64,000 bases of DNA from an uncultured Bacilli bacterium (lineage in GTDB: Bacteria; Bacillota_I; Bacilli_A; RFN20; CAG-826). Of the stretch, positions 55,845 to 64,000 are shown one piece after another. The number at the start of each line of letters is the position of its first letter. The first letter of the stretch is position 1. The notes under the pieces were generated by a model. It saw nothing but the letters and a program-made list of their open reading frames with translations, was not told the DNA's origin and did no database searches. Location: assembly GCA_944372115.1 (NCBI GenBank), contig CALVYH010000001.1, positions 172,604 through 236,603 on the forward strand, read 5' to 3'. Both the position numbers and the translations under genes were made by a program.

Positions 55845-55926
55845 TAAAAAACTCTCTAACGAGAGTTTACCCATGATTGGTCTTTTAGCCTTTTGGCTTA
55901 TTTGAACTTTGTAGTGTTCTCTAACT
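55845..55926 (-). ncRNA. tracrRNA
   Basis: The minus-strand RNA begins about 55926 with GUUAGAG, then AACACUAC, a bulge AAAGU and UCAAAU. These pair with the repeat's CUCUAAC, GUAGUGUU and (G)UUUGA, leaving a bulge as in the Cas9 duplex. Then come AGCC-AAAA-GGCU (nexus-like stem), a small ACC...GGU stem and the terminator AAACTCTC-GTTA-GAGAGTTT with T run (55868-55846). Compared with a full repeat the anti-repeat has lost 13 central bases. Length is about 82 nt. It points the same way as cas9 and lies 18 nt before its start codon. Confidence 0.93.
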
Positions 55927-55932
55927 ACTCTT

Positions 55933-55960
55933 ATTATAATCTAATTTTTATAAAAGTAAA
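55933..55960 (-). promoter_or_regulatory. tracrRNA promoter
   Basis: On the minus strand TTTACT (55955-55960), a 16-nt spacer and TATAAT (55933-55938). The predicted start at about 55926 is exactly the anti-repeat boundary. It is the only convincing promoter between cas9 and the upstream operon (56102). Confidence 0.75.
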
Positions 55961-56101
55961 TAAGATTTTAAATAATGGATTGCTCTCGCTTAAATTTCCT
56001 AAATAAATTATCGATAATTAATGAAATTATTTCAATTAAACATTAAAATAATAGTGACAGAAATAGGTAACAATAAAACAGCATTGTAAAAAAGATTCTG
56101 T

Positions 56102-57994
56102 TTAGTAAATAATATCTTTTTTTGTCATTTCTGAAATATGTTTAAGCAATTCTTTATCTTCACAATAAATAAAACAACCTTTTTGACCTCTAGAAAGTAA
56201 AACTTTATAAGTATTTTTAATTATTTGTTTAGCTACTTCTTGCCAATTTTGGAATTTTCTAACTCCGTGTAAAGACTTATCTGTTTTAGCTCTTTGAGTA
56301 TAATCACAAATTAACTTATCATTTTCAAATCTCAAATCTTTTCCAATGATAACTCCAACATAATCAAATTCAAGACCTTGCGAAGTATGAATACATCCTA
56401 CTTCTTCAAAACTATCTTCATCAATTGCCCAAGTACTTGTGTTATTAAAATTCCATTTAGCATGAAAATCATCTTCTAAATTAATATCATATTCATCGCT
56501 ATTTGGATTTTTTTGTGTAATCCAATTATAACAATAACCAGCTATCATTCTAGCTTTGTTATTGTTATTTAATTTTCTTAATTCTTCTCTCATTTTAGAA
56601 GGCGAGGCAAATAATCTTAAATCATAATCAAAATCAAATTCATAATTAGCTGTTTCTCTAAGATCAAGTAAATTATCTAAAAAAGCTAAATATCCATCTG
56701 ATCCACTACATCTAAATTGGCTTACTAAATTTAAAGCATCATCCATTATTAATGTACTATTTTCTAATTTTGCCCATTTTATAATTTCATCAACTGTACC
56801 AATATCGCTTGCCGTAACTCTTTGATCTTCATCAATAAAAAATACACTTACTTTAGAAGAGTGAATAATTTCTTTAATTTGATTTTCGCCCATATTTTTA
56901 AACATTCCACTTTTAGCATTTAATCGATGAGCTTCATCACAAATTAAACAATCAAATTGATTTAATGGCGAAGCAACAAAAGCGCCACTAGAAAGAAATA
57001 AACTTTTGATATATTTCTGAGTATATTTTTTACCACTTAATTTTTCAAAATAAACATTACGAGGAGCACTATTTTTAGTTACATAACAAGCAGCATATTT
57101 ATTTTTAATTAAATCAACTAAAAGTTGAATTGCTACAACACTTTTTCCAGTTCCTGGTCCACCTTTAATAACAATAGTAAATTTACCATTTTCATTTTCT
57201 GGTTTAGAAGCTATTTTTAAAGATTCTTTTACCTTTGATTTAATAATTTCGAAAGCAACTTTTTGTTCATCAATTAAAAAGAATTCTTGATTACCTTCAA
57301 GCATTGAATAAATAGCATCTTGTAAAGATTTAGTAGGTTTAAGTTTACCATTTTCAATCTTCATTAAGATATCAATACCACCTCTTTTTTTAATAAATCT
57401 TTTAATAAATGCTCTTAATTTCATTGCATCTCTTTGTAAAAAAATAGGAGCAATTTTTATAGCCTCGTTATAAAAATTATTATCTATATGAGATCTATTC
57501 TTTTCATTGTAATTATGTAAATAAGCACAAGGATAAAGACTAATATCGTATTTAGCTATTGATTCATTAAAATTTTCAATTATTTTTGCATATGAGTAAG
57601 CTTGATAAGAAGGATGTGTAACAAAACGATTACTTCCTCCGGTAAATGTATAAACTACATCTGGTCTAGAAGTTTCTTTACTATCTTCCCATTGTTTAAG
57701 TTCAACAATAACTACATTATTCTTACCATTTTCATCGCTTCCAGAAATTAAAAAATCAACTCTTTTAGCAGTTAAAGGAATTTGATATTCAACAGCTAAT
57801 TCACAATCATCACCAATTTCATCATCATCTAAAACATCTTTCATAAAATGAAGAGAATTAGCCCAAGCTCGATATTCACCTCTTTGAGAATGTGGAATAT
57901 GATGCTTTTCAAATTCTTCTTCTATTTTATCAGCGATAATTCCATTCATTACATCATTAATAAAATCACTTTTTGTATTTTGATAAACAATCAT
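56102..57994 (-). CDS. DUF2075-type SF1 ATPase with N-terminal PD-(D/E)XK nuclease-like domain
   Basis: A 630-residue protein, last gene of a four-gene operon. Residues 65-105 carry a restriction-nuclease pattern: Asp80 (KRVDFLI), then Glu98-x-Lys100 (VIVELKQW). The DUF2075 motor has Walker A GGPGTGKS (278-285), DEAH (353-356), motif III FFIDEDQRV, VSQFRCSGSD with the Arg, HTSQGLEFDYVGV (motif V) and VLLSRGQKGCFIY (motif VI). Such proteins are nuclease-helicases with largely unknown roles, common in defence islands. It starts 12 nt after the GIY-YIG gene. Catalytic residues appear intact in both domains. Substrate and activity are not known. Confidence 0.85.
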   Translation of the reverse strand: MIVYQNTKSDFINDVMNGIIADKIEEEFEKHHIPHSQRGEYRAWANSLHFMKDVLDDDEIGDDCELAVEYQIPLTAKRVDFLISGSDENGKNNVVIVELKQWEDSKETSRPDVVYTFTGGSNRFVTHPSYQAYSYAKIIENFNESIAKYDISLYPCAYLHNYNEKNRSHIDNNFYNEAIKIAPIFLQRDAMKLRAFIKRFIKKRGGIDILMKIENGKLKPTKSLQDAIYSMLEGNQEFFLIDEQKVAFEIIKSKVKESLKIASKPENENGKFTIVIKGGPGTGKSVVAIQLLVDLIKNKYAACYVTKNSAPRNVYFEKLSGKKYTQKYIKSLFLSSGAFVASPLNQFDCLICDEAHRLNAKSGMFKNMGENQIKEIIHSSKVSVFFIDEDQRVTASDIGTVDEIIKWAKLENSTLIMDDALNLVSQFRCSGSDGYLAFLDNLLDLRETANYEFDFDYDLRLFASPSKMREELRKLNNNNKARMIAGYCYNWITQKNPNSDEYDINLEDDFHAKWNFNNTSTWAIDEDSFEEVGCIHTSQGLEFDYVGVIIGKDLRFENDKLICDYTQRAKTDKSLHGVRKFQNWQEVAKQIIKNTYKVLLSRGQKGCFIYCEDKELLKHISEMTKKDIIY

Positions 57995-58006
57995 AAATCT
58001 AAAATC

Positions 58007-59791
58007 CTATTTTTCAATTTTAATATATTTTTTAACTTCGTTTCTTAAATCTTTATCACAAATATATAAATACAATCCTTTAACACTTCTTTTTAATAAA
58101 ATTCCTAATTCATTTTTTATTAAAATATCAGATAAATCATATTTACTTTCTCTTTTCTTCAAAGCATTTTTATTACAGCTATTATTTTTATCTACGCAAA
58201 TCTTGCCATCTTTAAAGATTATTGATTTTCCAATAATAACAGCAGCATAATTTAAATCAAATCCTTGAATAGTATACAAAGATCCAACTTCATTAATAGT
58301 GTATGGTTTCTCTGCCCAAGCAGAATCTTTATATTTATAATCTTTTTTACCACCTTTTTTATATTTATAATTCCAAACTTTAGACCATGTTTTACCATTT
58401 TCATTAATTTCAACTCTATAATTTTTCTTATTATAATCCCGGTCATAAGTTGCAATCATTCGACATAATGTTAATTCATTATTTCTTTTAATTATTTTAT
58501 TTTCAAAGTCAAAAATATCATCAAAGAGTCTCACTTCATAACCTTTATCATCTTTATTATCTTTATTAAGAATTAATTCATCTTTTAGATTTAGATTACA
58601 AAAATCTTTGATCCAATCGATTGTATTATCACTTGCTTGGATTCTTAATTGATTTTTTAACTCAAGAAGATTTCCATTTTGTCTAGCTTCTTCTCTCATT
58701 TTTTTAATTTCGTCATGCCCTAAATATTGGTCAAAAGATAAACACTGACATTCATCATACATGATGATTGTCATATCACTTAAACTCCTAATATCATCTA
58801 ATTGATTTTTACCTTTATAAGATTGTTTTCCTTCAGTCAAAAGTAGATGAGCTTCATCGATAAATACTATTTTTTTCTCATTTTTTAAATTTATATCTTC
58901 ATTGCACTTATTAATAAAGCTTGTTGGTTTTTTAATAATATCTTTAAAGTTTGGAACGTTAAGTCTTTTAAAAATATCTTTATAAACTTTTAGCTGTTCA
59001 TTATGATTAACAATTAAATAACATTTTAAATCTGAATCTCCAAATTCAGCAATGTAATCAATTATTTTATAAAAAGTAGATGAAACTAAAACACTTTTGC
59101 CTGTTCCAGCTTCCCCTTCAACGACTATTAATTCATTTTTCCTAGCGTTCGAATTAGTAGATGAACTGCTATTATTAATAATAAAATTAGAAACACGATC
59201 AACGATATCACGTTGAACATTTTCTTGCACTTCGGTTAATTTATGTAGTGGAGAAGCTTTAAAAATTGCAGAGCTTTCTATTTCGCTACGTTTCAAAAAT
59301 AATTTGTCATCGAATAAAGTTAATTTATCATAAATTTCGTTAAACGTATCATTAAATTCTTCACATGGGTAATAATCATAATTTTGTGGATTACCACGAC
59401 TATTTAATACCTTTTTAATATATTTATCATTTGCAGTTGCGAATTGAATCATTTTATTTTCAAAATCCATTGTAAAAGACTTATTAAAATGTTCATTAGC
59501 AATTAAATAAAAGAATTTTGATTTATGATTTTGAAGAAGACCGACTTGCCATTCTCCCGGTTTCTTACCAGCTTTATAATGATCATTTGTTCTTTTAATA
59601 ATATCATTTGCTTCTCCAACATAAAAAGAATAATTATTTTCAGAAGTTTTCCAAGAGTGTATATAAACAACTGGACTATTTAAAAAAGTTCTATAGTCAT
59701 CTTTTGAAATTTTACTTTTAATATTTTTTTCAAGATTTTTCAAAAAATTTGTTCTTTCTTCAATTCTTATTGGCTCTAAGATTTTTGGCAT
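58007..59791 (-). CDS. GIY-YIG nuclease fused to a DUF2075 SF1 ATPase
   Basis: A 594-residue protein. Residues 40-130 form a GIY-YIG-like domain: VVYIHS (41-46), FYVGEAN (57-63), conserved Arg67 in IIKRTNDH and Glu111 in MDFENKM as metal ligand. The motor has Walker A EGEAGTGKS (225-233), Walker B FIDEAHLLL, motif III MYDECQCLS, NQLRIQAS with the Arg, and SLYTIQGFDLNYAAV (motif V). A strong AAAGGAG ribosome site precedes the ATG, 17 nt after the upstream gene. GIY-YIG/DUF2075 fusions occur in mobile and defence contexts. It is paralogous in the motor to the next gene but carries a different nuclease. Confidence 0.85.
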   Translation of the reverse strand: MPKILEPIRIEERTNFLKNLEKNIKSKISKDDYRTFLNSPVVYIHSWKTSENNYSFYVGEANDIIKRTNDHYKAGKKPGEWQVGLLQNHKSKFFYLIANEHFNKSFTMDFENKMIQFATANDKYIKKVLNSRGNPQNYDYYPCEEFNDTFNEIYDKLTLFDDKLFLKRSEIESSAIFKASPLHKLTEVQENVQRDIVDRVSNFIINNSSSSTNSNARKNELIVVEGEAGTGKSVLVSSTFYKIIDYIAEFGDSDLKCYLIVNHNEQLKVYKDIFKRLNVPNFKDIIKKPTSFINKCNEDINLKNEKKIVFIDEAHLLLTEGKQSYKGKNQLDDIRSLSDMTIIMYDECQCLSFDQYLGHDEIKKMREEARQNGNLLELKNQLRIQASDNTIDWIKDFCNLNLKDELILNKDNKDDKGYEVRLFDDIFDFENKIIKRNNELTLCRMIATYDRDYNKKNYRVEINENGKTWSKVWNYKYKKGGKKDYKYKDSAWAEKPYTINEVGSLYTIQGFDLNYAAVIIGKSIIFKDGKICVDKNNSCNKNALKKRESKYDLSDILIKNELGILLKRSVKGLYLYICDKDLRNEVKKYIKIEK

Positions 59792-59808
59792 AACTGCTTC
59801 TCCTTTAT

Positions 59809-60819
59809 TTACTCATTCTCATAAAGAGTATTATTGTTATCTTTAACTAATTTATATAAAAGTTCATTTAAATCAGATTCATTTAACTTTAAGTCTTTAT
59901 TACGATAAACTTTAACATTATAAGATTCAATTGTTGATAGAAAGTTTGTTTTTTCTCTATTTCCGCTTAATTGATGAGGCATTACTCCTACTATTATTCC
60001 TAAATAAGATAAAGAATTTCTTTTTAAAGTATCTAATATTCTATCTCCTTGATTAGTTAATTTTTGATATTCCCCTAATAAAGGAGTTTCTACATTTCTA
60101 GAATCAATATTATATTTATTAAATAATCTAACTAATATTCTATTATCAATTGGATTACCAGATATTATCATTAATTTCTTATTTCTTAATTTATTATTTA
60201 ACTTAATATCTTTATTATTATCTTCATTATCTTTTTTAAAATTATTTTCTTTTAAAAAAGATAATGAATTATTGATTAATTCTTTTAAATAGGAATCTAT
60301 ATTCATAAGATCAATAAAATAATCAATTAATTCTTCTTTTATAAGTTCAATATTATATTTAGGATAATTTATTTCATTTTCCTTACATTTTTTATATAAA
60401 TTAATTAATAAAGATGGTGAAGATAAATATATAACTGGATTTCTTTTAGGATATATTTTAAGTGATAAAGGATAAATGAATTTAATATCTTCTATATTTA
60501 TATTATTTTCTTTTAAAGTTAATTTTAAAAATTCAATTAAATTGTTTGAATGTAAATAATCATTAATAAATAAATATTTATTAATTAATAATTCAAATAT
60601 ATTAGTTAAATTAGATAATGAAATGTTTATTATTTGATAAGAAAATTTCTTATCAAATAAATAATAATTTTCATTATCTTCTTCTTTATTATTTATTTTT
60701 AAATTATTATCAGTATTAAAACGTGAAGAAATAATTGTTTCATAAAGAAAATTAAGTTTGCCATTATCCTTATTTAATTCTTTATAAAAATAATCATATG
60801 TAAAAACAACATCATTCAT
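59809..60819 (-). CDS. unknown protein with C-terminal Rossmann-like domain, helicase partner
   Basis: A 336-residue protein, second in the operon. The N-terminal 200 residues are Asn/Leu/Ile-rich and unrecognised. After a charged linker, residues about 214-325 show a beta-alpha-beta pattern: KLMIISGNPIDNRILV, YNIDSRNVETPL, LSYLGIIVGVMPHQLSG and YNVKVYRNKDL. GVMPHQ after a strand looks like a conserved ligand-binding turn. The domain might bind a nucleotide or act as an effector; this is inference. The start at 60819 was chosen because GGAGG lies 11 nt before it within the helicase 3' end and it follows the helicase stop by one nucleotide. Confidence 0.7.
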   Translation of the reverse strand: MNDVVFTYDYFYKELNKDNGKLNFLYETIISSRFNTDNNLKINNKEEDNENYYLFDKKFSYQIINISLSNLTNIFELLINKYLFINDYLHSNNLIEFLKLTLKENNINIEDIKFIYPLSLKIYPKRNPVIYLSSPSLLINLYKKCKENEINYPKYNIELIKEELIDYFIDLMNIDSYLKELINNSLSFLKENNFKKDNEDNNKDIKLNNKLRNKKLMIISGNPIDNRILVRLFNKYNIDSRNVETPLLGEYQKLTNQGDRILDTLKRNSLSYLGIIVGVMPHQLSGNREKTNFLSTIESYNVKVYRNKDLKLNESDLNELLYKLVKDNNNTLYENE

Positions 60820-60820
60820 T

Positions 60821-62107
60821 TTATTTATTTCCTCCATTTTTAATATCTATAAAATTCTTAGAAGAAATAAATTTAATATTTTTAATCTTCTCATTTAATT
60901 TAGAATTATCATTTTTATAAAGAATAAAGTTGATGTTATCTAACGATCTAGTTATTGCTACATAACAAGCATTATTTGAAACAAAATCATCATAATCAAT
61001 ATTTTTTGTAATTAAATAAACTTCATCAAACTCTAGGCCTTTGGAAGTTGTTGTTGATAATAAATAAAGACCATTTTGATTAACTTTGTCGTTTATTAAA
61101 TTATTATTCTCTTTATTCGAACCAAACTTAAAAAAGAAATTAACATTATTAATTAAAGCTTCATTTTTGATTTTCTCTTTAAAATCATTAAATACTTTTT
61201 CAGCTAATTGTCTATTTCCATCATAAAATAAAACCGCTACTTCTCTATCTTTATTTTTTAAAAATGACTTAACAATAAATTTTGAAGCTAATCTAACTTC
61301 ATTATCATCAATTTCAATTAAATTATTTAATGAACTAGAATATTTTTTTGTTGTCAATTTTTTTAAAGAAACATCATTAATATCAAAATTTGTATTTATT
61401 TCTTTTGAAATCATTTCTGTCATTGAAGTATTTCGATAATTTTCAATTAAATCAAAAAAATCAGCTTCTAGTTTTAAATCTTTTAAAACAGTTGTCCTAT
61501 TTTTAGAAGGAATATCATAATTAGTTCTTTTTAATTTTTGAGAATCATCAAATGTAAAGAAAATATGTGTTGCAAATTTAAAAGCGATATTTATTAAACC
61601 ATCTTCAAAATCTTGTCCTTCATCAATAAAAATATAATCGTAATATTTACCATATTTTTGATAAACATCAAATTTTTCATAAAATTCATCAAGTTCTTTT
61701 ACATTAAATTTAAAATCTCCAAGTTTATTAAAGAATTCATAAGTGTAATTTATTTCTCGATTATTCTTTTTTATTTTTGGAAAATGAGAAGCGTATTTAG
61801 GATCTTTAGTTACTTCAGTAAAATAATTCATGAAAAAAGAATGGTAAGTTTTAACTTCAATATAATCTTTTAATGATTCATCACTTTCAATTAAAGAATC
61901 AACAAACGATTTAAGAGTTTTACTATAACAAATAAATAAACATTTTTTCTTTCTTAAAATTAATTCTTTAGTTGCTAAAATAGCTAAAACAGTTTTTCCT
62001 GTTCCAGGGCCACCTAAAACAGCTATCTTATCTAATTTTGTAACATAAGAGATAACTAGTTTTTGATTTAAATTTAATTCATCTAATGTAGGCAAATAAA
62101 TAGACAT
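60821..62107 (-). CDS. minimal UvrD/Rep-like SF1 helicase
   Basis: A 428-residue helicase with all SF1A motifs: Walker A GGPGTGKT (32-39), CYSKTLKSF (Ia), FIDEGQDFEDG (II, 162-166), FTFDDSQKL (III), ENYRNTSM (IV), TTTSKGLEFDEVYL (V) and CYVAITRSLDNINF (VI). It lacks the 1B/2B insertions of UvrD (about 700 residues), which suggests a translocase or a partner-dependent enzyme. It is the first gene of the four-gene operon. The ATG has AAAGG before it. A TATAAT box is at 62163-62168. Confidence 0.85.
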   Translation of the reverse strand: MSIYLPTLDELNLNQKLVISYVTKLDKIAVLGGPGTGKTVLAILATKELILRKKKCLFICYSKTLKSFVDSLIESDESLKDYIEVKTYHSFFMNYFTEVTKDPKYASHFPKIKKNNREINYTYEFFNKLGDFKFNVKELDEFYEKFDVYQKYGKYYDYIFIDEGQDFEDGLINIAFKFATHIFFTFDDSQKLKRTNYDIPSKNRTTVLKDLKLEADFFDLIENYRNTSMTEMISKEINTNFDINDVSLKKLTTKKYSSSLNNLIEIDDNEVRLASKFIVKSFLKNKDREVAVLFYDGNRQLAEKVFNDFKEKIKNEALINNVNFFFKFGSNKENNNLINDKVNQNGLYLLSTTTSKGLEFDEVYLITKNIDYDDFVSNNACYVAITRSLDNINFILYKNDNSKLNEKIKNIKFISSKNFIDIKNGGNK

Positions 62108-62125
62108 AAAACCTTTAAATAAATT

Positions 62126-62168
62126 TAAAAAAATGAAATTAATGTTTAAATTTCATTTTTTTATTATA
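62126..62168 (-). promoter_or_regulatory. AT-rich hairpin and -10 box in front of the helicase operon
   Basis: A perfect 14-bp stem (62126-62139 with 62148-62161), AATGAAATT core flanked by A7 and T7, works as an intrinsic terminator on the minus strand, probably for rmuC. TATAAT (62163-62168) lies against its upstream edge, so a transcript starting there would begin inside the hairpin. The -35 region is weak. Either the hairpin ends rmuC mRNA and the operon starts here, or it is an attenuator; the sequence alone does not decide. Confidence 0.5.
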
Positions 62169-62259
62169 ACATCTACTTAAAATTTTATTGATAAATCAGG
62201 GTTAAATATTAATTACTTTTAAATATAGGAATTAAAAACGACATTATTTATAAGCTATT

Positions 62260-63609
62260 TTAATCCTCTTTATTTTCATCTATTTGTTCAAATTCAAATT
62301 CTTTATCTATGTCTATAGAATCATTTAATTCACTTTCATTAATAACATCTTTTTTAACAGCTGTTTCAACAACATTTTTTGTCTTGTTATAAATATTTTT
62401 AATTGGATTATCTAATTCGCCTTTCTTCTTGACTAGAGTTTTGAATGTTTTAGAAAAATCTTCCCATTTTTTATTTAAAGTAATTGAAGCTTTATTAACA
62501 CTATTTATTTCTTCAACTACTTTTTTAATATTTCTAGATAAATCTAAATTAATTCTTAAAATGTTAATATTTGCTAAAATTGGTTGAATTGTTGAAGGAG
62601 AAACTAAAATAACATTTAATTTTCTTGCGTATTCAATAACATTTTCATAAAGGTAATCATTTAAATAAATAAAATTATAAATTGAATCGGATGGAATAAA
62701 CATTAAAGCATAAATATATGTCTTATCTTTAATGATGTAATCTTTATTAATTTTCTTTATTTGATTTTGCAAATCAGACTTTAAATCAACCAGTTTTAAA
62801 TCTTGATCTTTAGGATTTTTATCAAAAATTTCACCATAAGAAACAAAAGAAAATTTTGAATCAATACATAAAATTGTCTTATCTTCATCATCTAAATGAA
62901 TGACAGCATCTGGTCTTACTTTTCTATCTTTTAAATCCATTTCGTATTGAAAATCGTAAATACCTCTACCATCTCCAAAAATTGTTTGAAGAATTTTTTC
63001 TAATTGTATTTCTCCAAATTTTCCTCTTATTTGGTTATTAGAAAACACAGTATTAAGTTTAACTATTTGAGTATTTAAATTATCAATATTTTTTTGAGTT
63101 TCAGAAATTTTACCAAGTGTTAAATTAACTTTTTGTAAACTTTCGATATTATCTTTAAAACCTTTATCTAAATTTTCTTTAATAGCTCCATCTGTTGAAG
63201 CCATTTTATCTTCTACTTGTTTTGTTAAAGTTATAAAACTGTCATTGATTTTATTATTAGTTAAAGAAAAATTACTATCTACTTTTTTAAGTAAATTATC
63301 ATTGTTTTCACTATTTTTTCTCAATAATTCATCTTTAAGATTGGAAAAATTTTCATTTTGAACTTTTAAATTTGAAAGAACTTGTTCATTTAATCCTTTA
63401 CTAACATATAAAAGTTCATCTTTAATTGCACTTTTTGTTTCTAAAGATGATGTAGTTAAAGTTTTCTTAATTTCATCTAAATCATTTTTAAAATTCTCAC
63501 TATTTTTATTTTTTGAATTATTTTTTAAAACAACAATTAAAATTATGCCCATTATGATTAAAATTATAGCTAATACACAAATAACAATTATTAATGCAAC
63601 ATTTTCCAC
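62260..63609 (-). CDS. rmuC: RmuC-family DNA recombination protein
   Basis: A 449-residue protein with an N-terminal membrane helix (about residues 4-29), a long coiled coil (about 40-190) and the RmuC nuclease-like domain: NNQIRGKFGEIQLEKIL, VRPDAVIHLDDEDKTILCIDSKFSF with the Asp and D-x-K of a PD-(D/E)XK fold, and YALMFIPSDSIYNFI. RmuC limits inversions at short repeats. The GTG at 63609 was chosen because GGAGG lies eight nucleotides upstream; an in-frame TTG at 63624 overlaps that site. Confidence 0.88.
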   Translation of the reverse strand: MENVALIIVICVLAIILIIMGIILIVVLKNNSKNKNSENFKNDLDEIKKTLTTSSLETKSAIKDELLYVSKGLNEQVLSNLKVQNENFSNLKDELLRKNSENNDNLLKKVDSNFSLTNNKINDSFITLTKQVEDKMASTDGAIKENLDKGFKDNIESLQKVNLTLGKISETQKNIDNLNTQIVKLNTVFSNNQIRGKFGEIQLEKILQTIFGDGRGIYDFQYEMDLKDRKVRPDAVIHLDDEDKTILCIDSKFSFVSYGEIFDKNPKDQDLKLVDLKSDLQNQIKKINKDYIIKDKTYIYALMFIPSDSIYNFIYLNDYLYENVIEYARKLNVILVSPSTIQPILANINILRINLDLSRNIKKVVEEINSVNKASITLNKKWEDFSKTFKTLVKKKGELDNPIKNIYNKTKNVVETAVKKDVINESELNDSIDIDKEFEFEQIDENKED

Positions 63610-63650
63610 TTCCTTAACCTCCAAATAAATAATTAAGTAATTTTATAAAG

Positions 63651-64000
63651 TTATAAACTTAAATAAAAATCATTGTAAATAAGATCAAAGAATTTAGGTG
63701 TTTCTTTAATTAAAATAGTAAAAGTAAAATCATACTTATTTTTCATTACAATATTTCTATGCGAAACATTATTTCTAATTTGTCTTAATTTAGATACGAT
63801 ATTTAATAATTCATTAACTTTAGATTCATTAAACGAAACTCTATATTTAGCAATAAAACTAACAATTATATTGTTTGCTCGCCACTTTTTTTCAACTTCA
63901 TCATACATTCCAAATAGATGTAAAAAATTAGATAACTAAAATCAAGTATTTTTTGTTTAATTAATATCAATTGAATTATTTCTTTTAAAATCCAACACAA
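63651..64000 (-). pseudogene. Abi/HEPN-like gene, apparently frameshifted and cut by the right edge
   Basis: Residues from 63935 down to 63651 read LSNFLHLFGMYDEVEKKW, then KLRQIRNNVSHRN, with an R-x4-H motif as in HEPN domains of Abi-type proteins, and end FFDLIYNDFYLSL. In-frame TAG lies just upstream at about 63936. A second minus-strand frame is open from 64000 to about 63900 and reads CWILKEIIQLILIKQKILD, similar in character to an upstream Abi segment. A T6 tract at about 63923-63928 lies at the junction. This suggests one gene broken by a homopolymer frameshift or a sequencing error. The family call is tentative. The 5' end lies outside the window. Confidence 0.45.

Noticed and set aside
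1..64000. Mycoplasma-type code with TGA as tryptophan
   Set aside because: TGA ends ruvX, cas2 and the RsmF-like gene at family-appropriate places, and conserved Trp residues use TGG.
1..64000. tRNA or rRNA genes, insertion sequences, integrase or attachment sites
   Set aside because: None was recognised. No transposase or integrase frame and no terminal inverted repeat pair were seen around the accessory region.

Overview
The window is about 64 kb of very AT-rich DNA from a small-genome, low-GC Gram-positive bacterium. It looks like a member of the class Bacilli close to the Erysipelotrichia/RF39/Mollicutes-adjacent gut lineages. This placement is inferred from gene content and base composition only; no rRNA is present. 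TGA is a real stop codon (ruvX, cas2 and the RsmF-like gene end in it) and Trp is TGG, so the Mycoplasma code does not apply. Nearly all genes lie on the minus strand in tight operons.

Layout. 1-7.3 kb: hemW (cut by the left edge), a small membrane protein, a Fic-fold protein without its active-site motif, lepA, a DinG-like helicase with an N-terminal nuclease domain, and fmt. 7.4-11.3 kb: rpsT (+), holA, comEC, comEA. 11.3-17.6 kb: greA, a DUF1292 gene, ruvX, alaS under a T-box, a membrane protein, mnmA, dtd. 17.6-32 kb: rarA (+), a nucleoside phosphorylase, an RsmF-like methylase (+), plsC, pullulanase, acpS, ftsK, a catalytically dead RNase J homologue, a phosphodiesterase, pnp. 32-43 kb: a heterodimeric ABC exporter, rpsO, ribF, a TtcA-like enzyme (+), then rimP-nusA-rnpM-infB-rbfA behind a probable attenuator. 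43-46.8 kb: a Nudix hydrolase, mtnN, a glycerate kinase/DNA glycosylase fusion, an esterase.

The accessory part starts at about 46.8 kb. It holds a complete type II-A CRISPR-Cas locus read on the minus strand: tracrRNA, cas9, cas1, cas2, csn2, a short leader, and an array of 28 intact repeats plus one decayed terminal repeat. Two spacers encode the same ten-residue peptide and differ only at synonymous positions. Immediately upstream of the tracrRNA lies a tightly packed four-gene operon (56.1-62.1 kb): a stripped-down UvrD-like helicase, an unknown protein ending in a Rossmann-like domain, a GIY-YIG/DUF2075 ATPase and a PD-(D/E)XK/DUF2075 ATPase. This is the best candidate for an undescribed, probably defensive, system. 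Beyond it lie rmuC and a broken Abi/HEPN-like gene at the right edge.

Regulation visible in the sequence includes an alanine T-box, a rimP-nusA leader with two mutually exclusive hairpins, a hairpin that hides the comEA Shine-Dalgarno site, and at least eight genes with a -10 box only 6-9 nt upstream of the start codon and no Shine-Dalgarno site, which suggests leaderless mRNAs.
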